Source: Acidimicrobiaceae bacterium
GTDB taxonomy: Bacteria; Actinomycetota; Acidimicrobiia; Acidimicrobiales; RAAP-2
Reading direction: 5' to 3'
Assembly: GCA_003155915.1 (NCBI GenBank)
Contig: PMFA01000005.1
Span: forward strand, 263,719 to 327,718
Length of the DNA: 64,000 bases
Part shown: positions 53,692 through 61,625 of the stretch, piece after piece
Layout of the letters: each line of letters opens with the position of its first letter
How positions within the stretch are numbered: the first letter of the stretch is position 1
Position numbers and translations under genes: made by a program
The notes under the pieces: generated by a model
Told to the model about the DNA's origin: nothing
Databases searched by the model: none
The model's input: the letters and a program-made list of their open reading frames with translations, nothing else

Positions 53692-53697
53692 TAGCAT
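53692..53697 (+). promoter_or_regulatory. -10-like hexamer before the ROK kinase gene
   Basis: TAGCAT lies 6 bases before the ATG at 53704, straight after the stop of the coupling ATPase. It suggests that the kinase has its own leaderless transcript rather than depending on the secretion operon. Confidence 0.4.
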
Positions 53698-53703
53698 TTC
53701 TTG

Positions 53704-54465
53704 ATGGCACAATCGAGAACTCCCGTTGAAGACCAGATTCTGGCGGTCGATATTGGTGCCACGAACGTCAAGTTTTGTCACGTCGACATCCACGGCGAAC
53801 CGCTCGAAGGAGTTCGTCGACGTCCGACGCCGTACCCCTGCTCGCCCGATCGTCTCATCGAAGCGTTGGACGAACGGATCGAAGGCAGCGAGTGTCTACG
53901 CGTCGGCATCGGCTTTCCCGGTGAGTTCATTGACGGCCGCGTCGTGCGACCGGGCAATCTCTCACGACCCGGCGGGGTGACCACGGACGTCGATCCCGAT
54001 CTCGAGGCACAGTGGCAGGGCTTCGCGCTCCAAGACGAACTTTGCAAGGCGACGGGTCGAGACGTGCGGGTCGTGAACGACGCCACGTTGGCCGCCCTCG
54101 GCTCGATCGACGGCCACGGCGTCGAACTGGTTCTCACCTTGGGTACCGGTCTCGGGATCGCCCTCGCTATTGACGGCGCATTGCGCAAGATCCGCGACGT
54201 CGGCGCCGAAGTGTTCGTGCGCGGCAAGACCTACGACCAGTCGATTGGCGAGCACTCGAGGTCGATAGACGAAGAGCACTGGGGCGAACTTCTGGTCATG
54301 GCCGTCGACGGATTCGTCCGCGAGTTCGGCGCGACGACCGTCCACTTGGCCGGGGGCAATGCTCGACGGGTGACGCCGACGCTGTTCGACGAAGCGGACT
54401 ACCGCGTCGTGATCAACGGCAACCAGGCGTCCATTCGCGGAGCCGCCAAACTCTTCTACAACTGA
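53704..54465 (+). CDS. ROK-family sugar kinase (polyphosphate glucokinase-like)
   Basis: A 253-residue kinase. The phosphate-1 motif is LAVDIGATNVKFCHVD near residue 12, GIGFPGEFIDGRVVRPGNLSRPGGV leads to the sugar site, VVNDATLAALGS carries the catalytic Asp, and LTLGTGLGIALAIDG is phosphate-2. HLAGGNARRVTP closes the adenosine pocket. The size and layout match PpgK-type glucokinases, but the ROK zinc motif CxCGxxGC is missing, as in PpgK. The phosphate donor (ATP or polyphosphate) and the sugar are not settled. It follows the secretion cluster by 13 bases and converges on the amidohydrolase with a 10-base overlap. Confidence 0.82.
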   Translation: MAQSRTPVEDQILAVDIGATNVKFCHVDIHGEPLEGVRRRPTPYPCSPDRLIEALDERIEGSECLRVGIGFPGEFIDGRVVRPGNLSRPGGVTTDVDPDLEAQWQGFALQDELCKATGRDVRVVNDATLAALGSIDGHGVELVLTLGTGLGIALAIDGALRKIRDVGAEVFVRGKTYDQSIGEHSRSIDEEHWGELLVMAVDGFVREFGATTVHLAGGNARRVTPTLFDEADYRVVINGNQASIRGAAKLFYN

Positions 54466-55643
54466 GCGAGGTCGACCGCGCTTTGGGCGAGGACGCCGGC
54501 GAGGATCCGACAGGACCCGTCTTGCACCTGAAAGTCCGGACTGTGATGCATGCCACTCGATCCGTCGTCATTGGCGCCGCCGATGAACATGTAACAACCG
54601 GGAACGCGGTTCAAGAACTCCGAGACGTCGTCGCTGGGCGTGAACGGAGGGATCGTCATGACGCCACTCGCGCCCACCACCTTCGTGGCGGATCTCATGA
54701 CCTGCTCGTAGACGTCGGCGTTGTTCACGACGGCCGGTGCGACGCCAGTGAGATCAAGTGTGCACTCGACCACGAACATCGCTTCCACTTCATGCAGCAA
54801 CGAACGAAGGCGCTCCAGCGCCTCGACGTGTTGTTCGGGGGTGAACGTTCGAAGTGTGCCGCGCAGCACGGCGTGTCGCGGTACGACGTTCATGGCGGTG
54901 CCAGCGTGAATGACGCCGGCGGAGCACGCGCAGTTGGTTCCCTCGAATGAGAGCCCTTCGACGATTTCGCCGAGTCGAGGAGCCAGATGACTGACGGTGA
55001 GGATGACATTGCCTTCGACGCTCGCCATCGCCCCGTGACCACCCTTGCCCTTGATGTGGATCGAGAGGGATGACGCCTCACTCATCATGACGCCGGGCTT
55101 CGTGCCGACGAATCCGAGCGGCGCGAGTGACGACACGTGAGCTCCGATCACCAGGTCGATCGGATTATCGGTCAGGACACCGCCGTCGATCATTGCAACC
55201 GCGCCGCCCAACGCCTCTTCGGCCGGCTGGAACAGCAGCGTGAACTCACCGGCGAGCTGTTCTTGACGGCGTGACAACAGGTCCGCGATACCGAGGAGAC
55301 CGGCAGTGTGCACGTCGTGGCCGCACGCGTGCATCACACCGTCGTTCACCGAGGCGAAGGAGATTTGATTTTCCTCCGTGACGGGTAGCGCGTCGATGTC
55401 CGCACGGATCATTACTCGACGTCCGGGATTGGCTCCTCGAAGGACTGCTACGGCACCCGTCTCGGTCGGACACGACTTGAGTTCCCAGCCCAGCTCGACG
55501 AGACGGTCACGCACCACCTGGGTCGTGCGGTGTTCTTGGAATGCGAGTTCGGGATGGGCGTGAAGATCGTGTCGAAGTTCCACCATCGCGTCGTCGACGT
55601 CGTCGAGTAGGTGGGGAAGATCGTCGGAGAATGTGCTGGTCAT
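54456..55643 (-). CDS. M20 family amidohydrolase (hippurate/N-acyl-amino-acid type)
   Basis: A 395-residue metal-dependent amidohydrolase. Metal-binding motifs are MIRADIDALPVTEEN and GVMHACGHDVHTAGLLG, with TLLFQPAEEALGGAVAMIDGG carrying the catalytic Glu pair. The lid domain starts near SLSIHIKGKGGHGAMASVEGN, and the final HHSPDFQV supplies the last ligand. Cytoplasmic members hydrolyse N-acyl amino acids, hippurate or indole-3-acetyl amino acids. It converges on the ROK gene and is divergent from tRNA-Arg. Confidence 0.93.
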   Translation of the reverse strand: MTSTFSDDLPHLLDDVDDAMVELRHDLHAHPELAFQEHRTTQVVRDRLVELGWELKSCPTETGAVAVLRGANPGRRVMIRADIDALPVTEENQISFASVNDGVMHACGHDVHTAGLLGIADLLSRRQEQLAGEFTLLFQPAEEALGGAVAMIDGGVLTDNPIDLVIGAHVSSLAPLGFVGTKPGVMMSEASSLSIHIKGKGGHGAMASVEGNVILTVSHLAPRLGEIVEGLSFEGTNCACSAGVIHAGTAMNVVPRHAVLRGTLRTFTPEQHVEALERLRSLLHEVEAMFVVECTLDLTGVAPAVVNNADVYEQVMRSATKVVGASGVMTIPPFTPSDDVSEFLNRVPGCYMFIGGANDDGSSGMHHSPDFQVQDGSCRILAGVLAQSAVDLAQL

Positions 55644-55714
55644 AGAGGCATGGTACTTAGATGGCCGAGATGTGTTCGGAGGTCGTTCGGCTACGATGGA
55701 AGGTCAGCAACTAC

Positions 55715-55791
55715 GCGGCTGTAGCTCAGCGGATTAGAGCATCGGTCTACGGAACCGAGGGTCGGGGGTTCGAATCCCTCCAGCCGCACCA
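55715..55791 (+). tRNA. tRNA-Arg (anticodon ACG), CCA encoded
   Basis: A 74-nt tRNA followed by an encoded CCA. Acceptor GCGGCTG/CAGCCGC, D arm GCTCAGCGGATTAGAGC, anticodon stem TCGGT/ACCGA with loop CTACGGA, T arm GGGGGTTCGAATCCCTC. Its 3' 40 bases are repeated at 57143-57182 (three differences) and again in the tRNA-Arg at 63915, which marks it as an integration target. Confidence 0.96.
55752..55791 (+). repeat. att-like repeat A (3' half of tRNA-Arg ACG)
   Basis: The last 40 bases of the tRNA gene and CCA. 37 of 40 match the isolated copy at 57143-57182. Integrases commonly recombine in such 3' halves, restoring the gene. Confidence 0.75.
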
Positions 55792-55949
55792 TTTGGACAT
55801 CGGGACAGACATCGGGATAGGTGAAAGCGGCTCATCGGATTCTGGCGGGGTGCGCTGGTAAATAGAAAGCGTCCGGGCCTTGGGTGCGTGGGAGCGTTGC
55901 TCTGCCAAGCCGCCTTCGGTGGCAGCTCGTACGTTGACACGGCCCGGGC

Positions 55950-56318
55950 TTAGGAGTCAGCTCGTAGCAACTGCCCGTCCAGGCGGAGACACGTGATCCC
56001 TGCGGTGTCAGCGGTTGGGGCTGGGTCACGCATGATCCGGTGGAGTGCGCCCGTAGCCAGTTCTTCGGCGAGCCAGAGCACCTCGTGGACGTCTCCGCTC
56101 GGTGCCTCGGCAAGGTAGCCGAAACGTGTGTCTGGAAAGTCACTGTGCGAGAAGAACAGCACCACTTTCTGGCCATCACTACTGATGGTGGCGTCTGCCG
56201 CCTGCACCTGCGGTGCACCCAGCTGGTGGGCAAAATCTATGAAGGTCTCGAAGCTCGTCAGTTGCTCGTCGATGGTCCGCACCTTGGGCGTCACCTTCGA
56301 AATCTTAGGAGTTGTCAT
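55950..56318 (-). CDS. Orphan protein of the tRNA-Arg island
   Basis: A 122-residue protein, no family recognised. It is mixed alpha/beta with ATISSDGQKVVLFFSHSDFPDTRFGYLA and HEVLWLAEELATGALHRIM, and has no signal or membrane helix. I start it at an internal ATG (MTTPKISKVTP). The frame is open 20 codons upstream to 56378. The region is less GC-rich than the core. It lies inside the segment bounded by the tRNA-Arg repeats, so it is probably acquired. Confidence 0.55.
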   Translation of the reverse strand: MTTPKISKVTPKVRTIDEQLTSFETFIDFAHQLGAPQVQAADATISSDGQKVVLFFSHSDFPDTRFGYLAEAPSGDVHEVLWLAEELATGALHRIMRDPAPTADTAGITCLRLDGQLLRADS

Positions 56319-56509
56319 ATACCGGACCAGCGCACCCCGCCAGAATCCGATGAGGCGTGATAGCGCCGTTCGAGACATCTACGAATCTGCTCATCGGTGC
56401 CACTCGCGGAACGGGCCGCAGTGTGTCCGTCTTGACCACTTCATGTCGCGCATCCTTTGACCCAAACCCAAGGGCTTGCGCAGATGTCGTCAAATTGGAG
56501 GTCTGTCGA

Positions 56510-56947
56510 CTAACTGGGCCATCCGAGTGCGTCAAACACCGCTATCGGGTCCAAATAGTCTCGCCACTTCGTCACTTTCCCATTCTCAATCGTGACGATG
56601 GAAACGAAGCGATTGTCGTAAGGACGGCCACCCTGAACTGATTTGCCATGGACCTCATATTCCAGAACGGCCACTGAAGCTTTGGGATCGTGATAAACCC
56701 TCAGATTGTCTGCGCTCTGCACCGACATATAGCTGTCGTAGTCGCTGTAAAGGTTGATGACGCGCTTCCTCCCCTTAACTCGCTTTGGATAGCCGGGCAC
56801 GGAGATGACGTATTCAACAATGACGTCATCGGCCAACATATCGAAGTAATCATCGCCGTCAACAAGGCCTTTCAGTCCTTCTCGAATGATGTGGAAGAAG
56901 GGTCCATTGGCCCCGAAGTTTGAGTTGACCTCGGTGTACTTTGTCAT
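56510..56947 (-). CDS. SnoaL/NTF2-like small protein
   Basis: A 145-residue single-domain protein. Markers are GDDYFDMLADDVIVEYVISVPGYPKRVKGRKRVINLYSDY and FVSIVTIENGKVTKWRDYLDPIAVFDALG, the usual cone-shaped SnoaL/NTF2 fold with an Asp/Tyr pocket. Members are isomerases, dehydratases or ligand-binding proteins. A strong AGAGGAGAT ribosome site precedes the ATG. Its AT content is higher than that of the core genes. It lies between the two tRNA-Arg repeats with the orphan gene. Confidence 0.8.
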   Translation of the reverse strand: MTKYTEVNSNFGANGPFFHIIREGLKGLVDGDDYFDMLADDVIVEYVISVPGYPKRVKGRKRVINLYSDYDSYMSVQSADNLRVYHDPKASVAVLEYEVHGKSVQGGRPYDNRFVSIVTIENGKVTKWRDYLDPIAVFDALGWPS

Positions 56948-57142
56948 CTGATCTCCTCTCTAGCCCAAACCGTAGCGTTGCGACGTGACATAGGGTCGCC
57001 CCTCAACTCCGCGACGATCAGTTGGGAATTGATGTACATATCGCTGTGCTAATCGCATTGGACGTCAGTGCACGTGCAGAGATCGAATCGGGCTATATCT
57101 TCAAGGAGATCTCCTCGTTATTGATCACGGAACGTACCTTGA

Positions 57143-57182
57143 GAACCGAGGGTCGGGAATTCGGATCCCTCCAGCCGCACCA
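57143..57182 (+). repeat. att-like repeat B (isolated tRNA-Arg 3' half)
   Basis: A 40-base copy of the tRNA-Arg 3' half including CCA, with three changes: two in the T loop/stem and one in the T loop. Nothing of the tRNA 5' half precedes it, so it is not a gene. It bounds a segment of about 1.35 kb with repeat A. Confidence 0.8.
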
Positions 57183-57328
57183 ACTGGGCTTGGACCCGTT
57201 ATCAGTTCGAGTGACTCGGAGCCCAGCGCGTTGATGCCGGATCGGCATCGACATCAGACCCTTTCAACTGGACTTTGCGAAATGCGACGCCCCTCAGCAC
57301 GGTGGCGACGTCGATCCAGAAGGCGCCG

Positions 57329-58708
57329 CTACGCGATTGGTTCGAATTGGGCGGTGAAGTGGCGCAGGGCTTGCGGTTCCCGGACCATTCGATATCCAGG
57401 CAGGGAGGCGGCATCCTTGGCGACCGAAGTGACGACCTCAATCACATAGTCAATATGGCTCTGGGTATAGGTTCGCCGGGGAATCGCCAATCGGACCAAC
57501 TCCATTGCGGCGGGCGCTTCGGTACCATCAGGTTGACGGCCGAACATCACTGTGCCAATTTCACAACTTCGGATTCCACCCGATTTGTAAAGGGCTACCG
57601 CGAGCGCCTGGCCCGGATACTGCAGCGGAGGAATGTGACTGAGGAGCGCCTTGGCATCCACGTAGACCGCATGGCCCCCAATGGGCTTCACGACGGGAAC
57701 TCCGGCTGCGTCGAGCGCGTCACCTAAATACGCGGTGGAGCGAATCCTGTAGCGCAGGTAGTCAGGTTGCACCGCTTCCTTCAGACCCTGCGCCAATGCT
57801 TCAAGGTCTCGCCCGGTCAATCCGCCATAGGTCGGAAAGCCTTCGGTCAAAATCAACATGTTGCGACATTTCTCGGCGAGGTCATCATCGTTCAGGGCCA
57901 ACCAGCCACCAATGTTGCCGAACGGATCCTTCTTAGCGCTCATCGTCATACCATCGGCCAAGGACGCTATCTCTCGGACAATGTCACTGATGTCTCTCTG
58001 CGATTGACCCTCTTCGCGTTCATGGATGAACCATGCGTTCTCGGCAAATCGGCACGCGTCCAAGAAGAATGGAACACCGTAGCTGCGACAGATTTCACTC
58101 ACGCCTCGAATATTGGCCAACGAGACGGGTTGTCCACCACCGGAATTATTGGTGATGGTCAAGAAGACCACCGGGATAGTGGCCGCGCGCTCCTGGAGAA
58201 GTGTTTCGAGCGCACCAAGATCCATGTTCCCTTTGAAGGGGTGAATCGTTGCGGCGTCGTGACCTTCTGGAATCACCAGATCTCGTGCCTCGGCGCCGGA
58301 GAATTCGACATTTGCCCGCGTCGTATCGAAATGGGTGTTGTTGGGAACTAACTTTCCCGGACCACCAACGACCGAGAAGAGAATTCGCTCGGCGGCCCGG
58401 CCCTGATGAGTTGGAATGACGTGACGAAAAGGAAACAGTTCCTTCACGGCGGCTTCAAAACGAAACCACGACGGTGAACCTGCGTAACTCTCATCACCAT
58501 GTTGAATGGCGGCCCACTGGTCACGAGACATCGCTCCAGTTCCAGAGTCAGTGAGCAGATCGATGAGAACATCTTCGGCATGAAGGTTGAACAGGTTGAA
58601 ACCAGCTTGTTCAATTGCGAAAGAACGCTCCTCTGCCGTGGTCATGCGTAACGGTTCGACCGAGTGGATTCTGAATGGTTCGATGATGGTAGTGAAAGTC
58701 TGGTCCAT
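57329..58708 (-). CDS. tnaA: Tryptophanase-like beta-eliminating lyase
   Basis: A 459-residue PLP enzyme. Markers include the PLP-phosphate region THQGRAAERILFS, NNTHFDTTRANVEFSGA, the Asp-Arg pair in FFLDACRFAENAWF, the PLP lysine in MTMSAKKDPFGNIGGWLA and LTEGFPTYGGLTGRD. The C-terminus (LAIPRRTYTQSHIDYVIEVV, then EPQALRHFTAQFEP) is closer to tryptophanase than to tyrosine phenol-lyase. It would split tryptophan to indole, pyruvate and ammonia, although tyrosine as substrate cannot be excluded. No ribosome site is seen; an inverted repeat lies right before the ATG. An APC permease lies 3 kb away in the same island. Confidence 0.9.
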   Translation of the reverse strand: MDQTFTTIIEPFRIHSVEPLRMTTAEERSFAIEQAGFNLFNLHAEDVLIDLLTDSGTGAMSRDQWAAIQHGDESYAGSPSWFRFEAAVKELFPFRHVIPTHQGRAAERILFSVVGGPGKLVPNNTHFDTTRANVEFSGAEARDLVIPEGHDAATIHPFKGNMDLGALETLLQERAATIPVVFLTITNNSGGGQPVSLANIRGVSEICRSYGVPFFLDACRFAENAWFIHEREEGQSQRDISDIVREIASLADGMTMSAKKDPFGNIGGWLALNDDDLAEKCRNMLILTEGFPTYGGLTGRDLEALAQGLKEAVQPDYLRYRIRSTAYLGDALDAAGVPVVKPIGGHAVYVDAKALLSHIPPLQYPGQALAVALYKSGGIRSCEIGTVMFGRQPDGTEAPAAMELVRLAIPRRTYTQSHIDYVIEVVTSVAKDAASLPGYRMVREPQALRHFTAQFEPIA

Positions 58709-58709
58709 A

Positions 58710-58732
58710 GCCTGATGGTACCGTCATCAGGC
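58710..58732. promoter_or_regulatory. Inverted repeat abutting the tryptophanase start
   Basis: A perfect 8-bp inverted repeat (gcctgatg and catcaggc around 7 bases) begins one base upstream of the tryptophanase ATG. It may be a repressor operator or a leader hairpin. It could also act on the start itself because no ribosome site is visible. Confidence 0.5.
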
Positions 58733-58925
58733 CATTCGTCGGAAAGCAATAATGGCCAGTCGCGTGCGGGGTTGTCAGCGAAGAATGTTCTTCTGGGCAC
58801 GACGGCAGCCGTACGTCAGTTCTCACCAATTTCGGAACTATCTCTCATCCATCTAACAGCTTCTTCACATCACTCTCACAAATGCGTTCTCTACTTTGAA
58901 GGTTGTTCCTTTGAAAGGAGAACTA

Positions 58926-59657
58926 ATGAAAAACCTAACTACCCGATCCGTTGCGGCACTCGCGTTAGTCGCCGCTATGGGTATCGGAATTCCATCCGTT
59001 GCCTACGCCGGTTCGTCGACCACAACGACCACCACTCTTTCGAGTGCCAGTTTCATTGCGGCGCAAAAGGCGCTCGAGATCCAGTTGGCCAATCGTGCAA
59101 CGCAACTTCAGCACCTTGGCGCAGACGTGACGGCATCGACTTCGCTGTCGGCGAGCACTTCGTCGATCCTTCAGGCACGCCTTTTAACCGAGGAAGCGAG
59201 TATTAACTCCTTGATTGCGAAGGTTCCGACCGACACCACCAAAGCCGAACTTAACGCTGACCGCGCCGCGATGTTAAAGGACAACCGCGTTTACGCCGTG
59301 ATGTCGCCACAGGTGTTCGAGATGATCGAAGCCTCGGTCGTGGCCGGTCAGGTTACGACGATGCAGGGTAACGAATCGACCCTCAATTCAGAAGTTACGT
59401 CAATCGTGGGTCTGCCGGGCTACAAGAACGCTCTTAACCACTACAACAATTACGTCGCGCGTCTTTCAAACTGGTCAACAAGAATTGTGACCGTCGAAGG
59501 CGTCGTGCTCGCCCAGACACCCCAAGGGTATCCAGGGAACACGAAGATCTTCGTCGCCCAGAATCACCAAATTCTCGACGCGAACATTGCCCTGGCGTAC
59601 GCCGCGTATGACGCGAGCATCATCGGTCTCGCTACCGGCGGATACACCGGCTCGTAG
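58926..59657 (+). CDS. Secreted protein of unknown function
   Basis: A 243-residue exported protein with a signal peptide (KNLTTRSVAALALVAAMGIGIPSVAYA, cleavage near residue 27) and a helical mature region rich in Ala, Thr, Ser and Gln. No Cys residues and no known domain are seen. AAAGGAG lies 7 bases before the ATG, an excellent ribosome site. A strong hairpin follows the stop. Such proteins are often surface or envelope components, but no role can be assigned. Confidence 0.75.
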   Translation: MKNLTTRSVAALALVAAMGIGIPSVAYAGSSTTTTTTLSSASFIAAQKALEIQLANRATQLQHLGADVTASTSLSASTSSILQARLLTEEASINSLIAKVPTDTTKAELNADRAAMLKDNRVYAVMSPQVFEMIEASVVAGQVTTMQGNESTLNSEVTSIVGLPGYKNALNHYNNYVARLSNWSTRIVTVEGVVLAQTPQGYPGNTKIFVAQNHQILDANIALAYAAYDASIIGLATGGYTGS

Positions 59658-59692
59658 GGAGTCACGCAGAACCTAATCAATCGCTGTTAATT

Positions 59693-59726
59693 ATGGCGGT
59701 CGGTGACCTCGGTCATCGGCCGCCAT
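59693..59726 (+). terminator. Strong hairpin after the secreted protein gene
   Basis: A 16-bp stem with two G-U pairs and a two-base loop (arms 59693-59708 and 59711-59726) lies 36 bases after the stop. The T run after it is weak, so it may be an RNA-stabilising or factor-independent-like end. Confidence 0.5.
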
Positions 59727-59802
59727 TGGATTGCTTTCCGCTGTCCTTGAGTTAGTGATGTCGATATGACGCGATAGGGCACATTCGCTAAGAGTTGCGC
59801 AT

Positions 59803-60249
59803 CTAAGTGAGACGTCCTGCAACGGTTGCTATTGCGCCGACTCCAATGAGGACACCGTAAGTCTGTACCCACGTCGACCAGCCACCGGGCCGCGCGCGAG
59901 AGATAAGTCCAGCGAAGATCAGTGCGATGACACCAGAGACCACCGCGGCAGTGTTACCCGACGAGAAAAGCCACGGCACTGCCGGCACGACGATCGTGAT
60001 TGAGGTCGCTACGCCCATGATCACCGCTTGTCGGAGATTGCGCCTCGGATCCGAGAGGAATTGGCTCGCCGCCATCCCGAGACCTTCGGCGATGAGCAGG
60101 CCGATCACGGCGGCGAGAACGACCCTTCTTCCATGGGTCATCGTCGCGAGTATCAACGCGATGCTCGCGACAAGTCCGTCCGAAGCACCGAAGATGGTAG
60201 TGGTAAGAGTTACTGAATCTGTATCCTCTAGAGACTTTCGCTTCGTCAC
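59803..60249 (-). CDS. VIT/CCC1-like small membrane protein
   Basis: A 148-residue protein with about four to five helices. SVTLTTTIFGASDGLVASIALILAT and the following GLLIAEGLGMAASQFLSDP match the start of the VIT1/CCC1 iron-manganese transporter family (DGLVxxxG and AEGLxMAxxxFLS). At 148 residues it lacks the cytoplasmic metal-binding insertion of longer members, so it may be a compact form. Function as a metal exporter is therefore unproven. Confidence 0.7.
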   Translation of the reverse strand: MTKRKSLEDTDSVTLTTTIFGASDGLVASIALILATMTHGRRVVLAAVIGLLIAEGLGMAASQFLSDPRRNLRQAVIMGVATSITIVVPAVPWLFSSGNTAAVVSGVIALIFAGLISRARPGGWSTWVQTYGVLIGVGAIATVAGRLT

Positions 60250-60261
60250 AGTGAAGAATCA

Positions 60262-60852
60262 TTGCCCTTCAAATTTCCTATTCCTTTGAGGATATATCAG
60301 GGTTGTGATAGTGGAAAAGACGAATCTGTTTGGTCCCCAAGTGAGTTGTCGATCAAGGTGCTGCGAACGATCGGCACGAATGTGCGGTGGCTGGGTCCAG
60401 TCACGGGTCCCAACGCGTTCAACTGGTCAACGCTCCAAGTGACAGGCGTTGACGAGTCGACTTCACCGTCTCCCGCGATAGTGAAGTTTGACGGCTCTGT
60501 CTGGGAGCGCGCCTCGCGTCTATTTCGCAGTCGCATTGGCCACCTGCTCACCGAGGAGCATCAGCCCGCTCTTCGGGTCATCGAATCGGCGTCGCACCCT
60601 GGGTTCGGAGATTCGAACGCGTCGCTCCACCACCTGGCGCCACTGGCCATTGCCACTCTTTTTCAGAATTCTCATGCGCTCATCGCAATCGAACTCAAAA
60701 CCATTCTCGGTAAAACCACGGCACACCTTCTTCTGATCAACCTGACTGAATGCCAGGCGAGAAGGATGCGGGGTCTTGACGTCCTAGACGACACATTACT
60801 GTTTGGTGCTGAGTCCCGAGCGCGCGCAGAGCGGTGCGGTCCTGGCGGGTGA
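60262..60852 (+). CDS. Possible protein of unknown function
   Basis: An open frame of 196 residues with third-position GC preference and no stop. The core PAIVKFDGSVWERASRLFRSRIGHLLTEEHQPALRV and HLAPLAIATLFQNSHALIAIELKTILGKTTAHLLLINL look protein-like but match nothing I recognise. The start is unclear (TTG at 60262 is nominal). It is divergent from the VIT-like gene and could be a remnant. Confidence 0.35.
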   Translation: MPFKFPIPLRIYQGCDSGKDESVWSPSELSIKVLRTIGTNVRWLGPVTGPNAFNWSTLQVTGVDESTSPSPAIVKFDGSVWERASRLFRSRIGHLLTEEHQPALRVIESASHPGFGDSNASLHHLAPLAIATLFQNSHALIAIELKTILGKTTAHLLLINLTECQARRMRGLDVLDDTLLFGAESRARAERCGPGG

Positions 60853-61625
60853 GATTGATTACCCGCTTGGCGTCCAGGTGTACGTGGATCTCCTTTGGGC
60901 GCTCAATCCCTTCGAGGCCTAAACCTTCGATGAGACTCGCAAAATGGACGTCCACGCGTGACCCGATGGGGATTATGGCCCCTTGTTGTGTTGGAGGAGT
61001 GAATCAAAGTCGAGACGTAACTTAAGTTACTTTTTCATCCATGGTTATCGCCCGTGCGACAGCGACGAGCCGATACGACTTCGACCCTAGGGAAGAGTTC
61101 ATTGTGGCCAATGTTGGAACTGGGGCCTCGACTTTGAAGGAGCGGTTGGCGGGTGACGACTGCCTGTGGTTCATCGAGGACCCACGATTTTTTCTCTAGA
61201 AGGACCGGTGTAGTGGAGCTGTTCCTTGAAACGCTGTGCGGCCCGTGGACCAGCGCTCGATAGCCACGTCTCTCCGTATTGAGTTGGCGAAGAGAAGGTG
61301 GGTAGTTCGTTCCTCGAACGGGCTCGGCGATCACCAAACCAATTCAACCCCTGGAGTCTGAAGATCAAGATTTGCTGCGAGAGCCAAAGGACGCGTGGCC
61401 ATCGTTCTCGTCACGTACCTACTCCGCAGGACGCATTTTCTTCGACGCTCGCCGCCGCGGACCGAGCTTGCACCAACCCCCATCAGGCCGTACAGTCACC
61501 GCACGTCGTCTCCGCGACGTCGTTGGGAGCCCTCTCGCCCCAACCCACCCCGCGCACCGGGTCACGCCGTAGTATTTGTCAAATTCTGATCGGCGCACGA
61601 AGCGCGATGTCTTGAGGGGGGCAGA
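60853..61625. other. Gene-poor stretch before the permease gene
   Basis: About 770 bases with short open frames on both strands, none with a credible start and family. Minus-strand frames near 60737-60955 look somewhat coding (EIHVHLDAKRVINLTRQDRTAL) and may be debris of a decayed gene. The right end holds the ribosome site of the permease. Confidence 0.4.
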
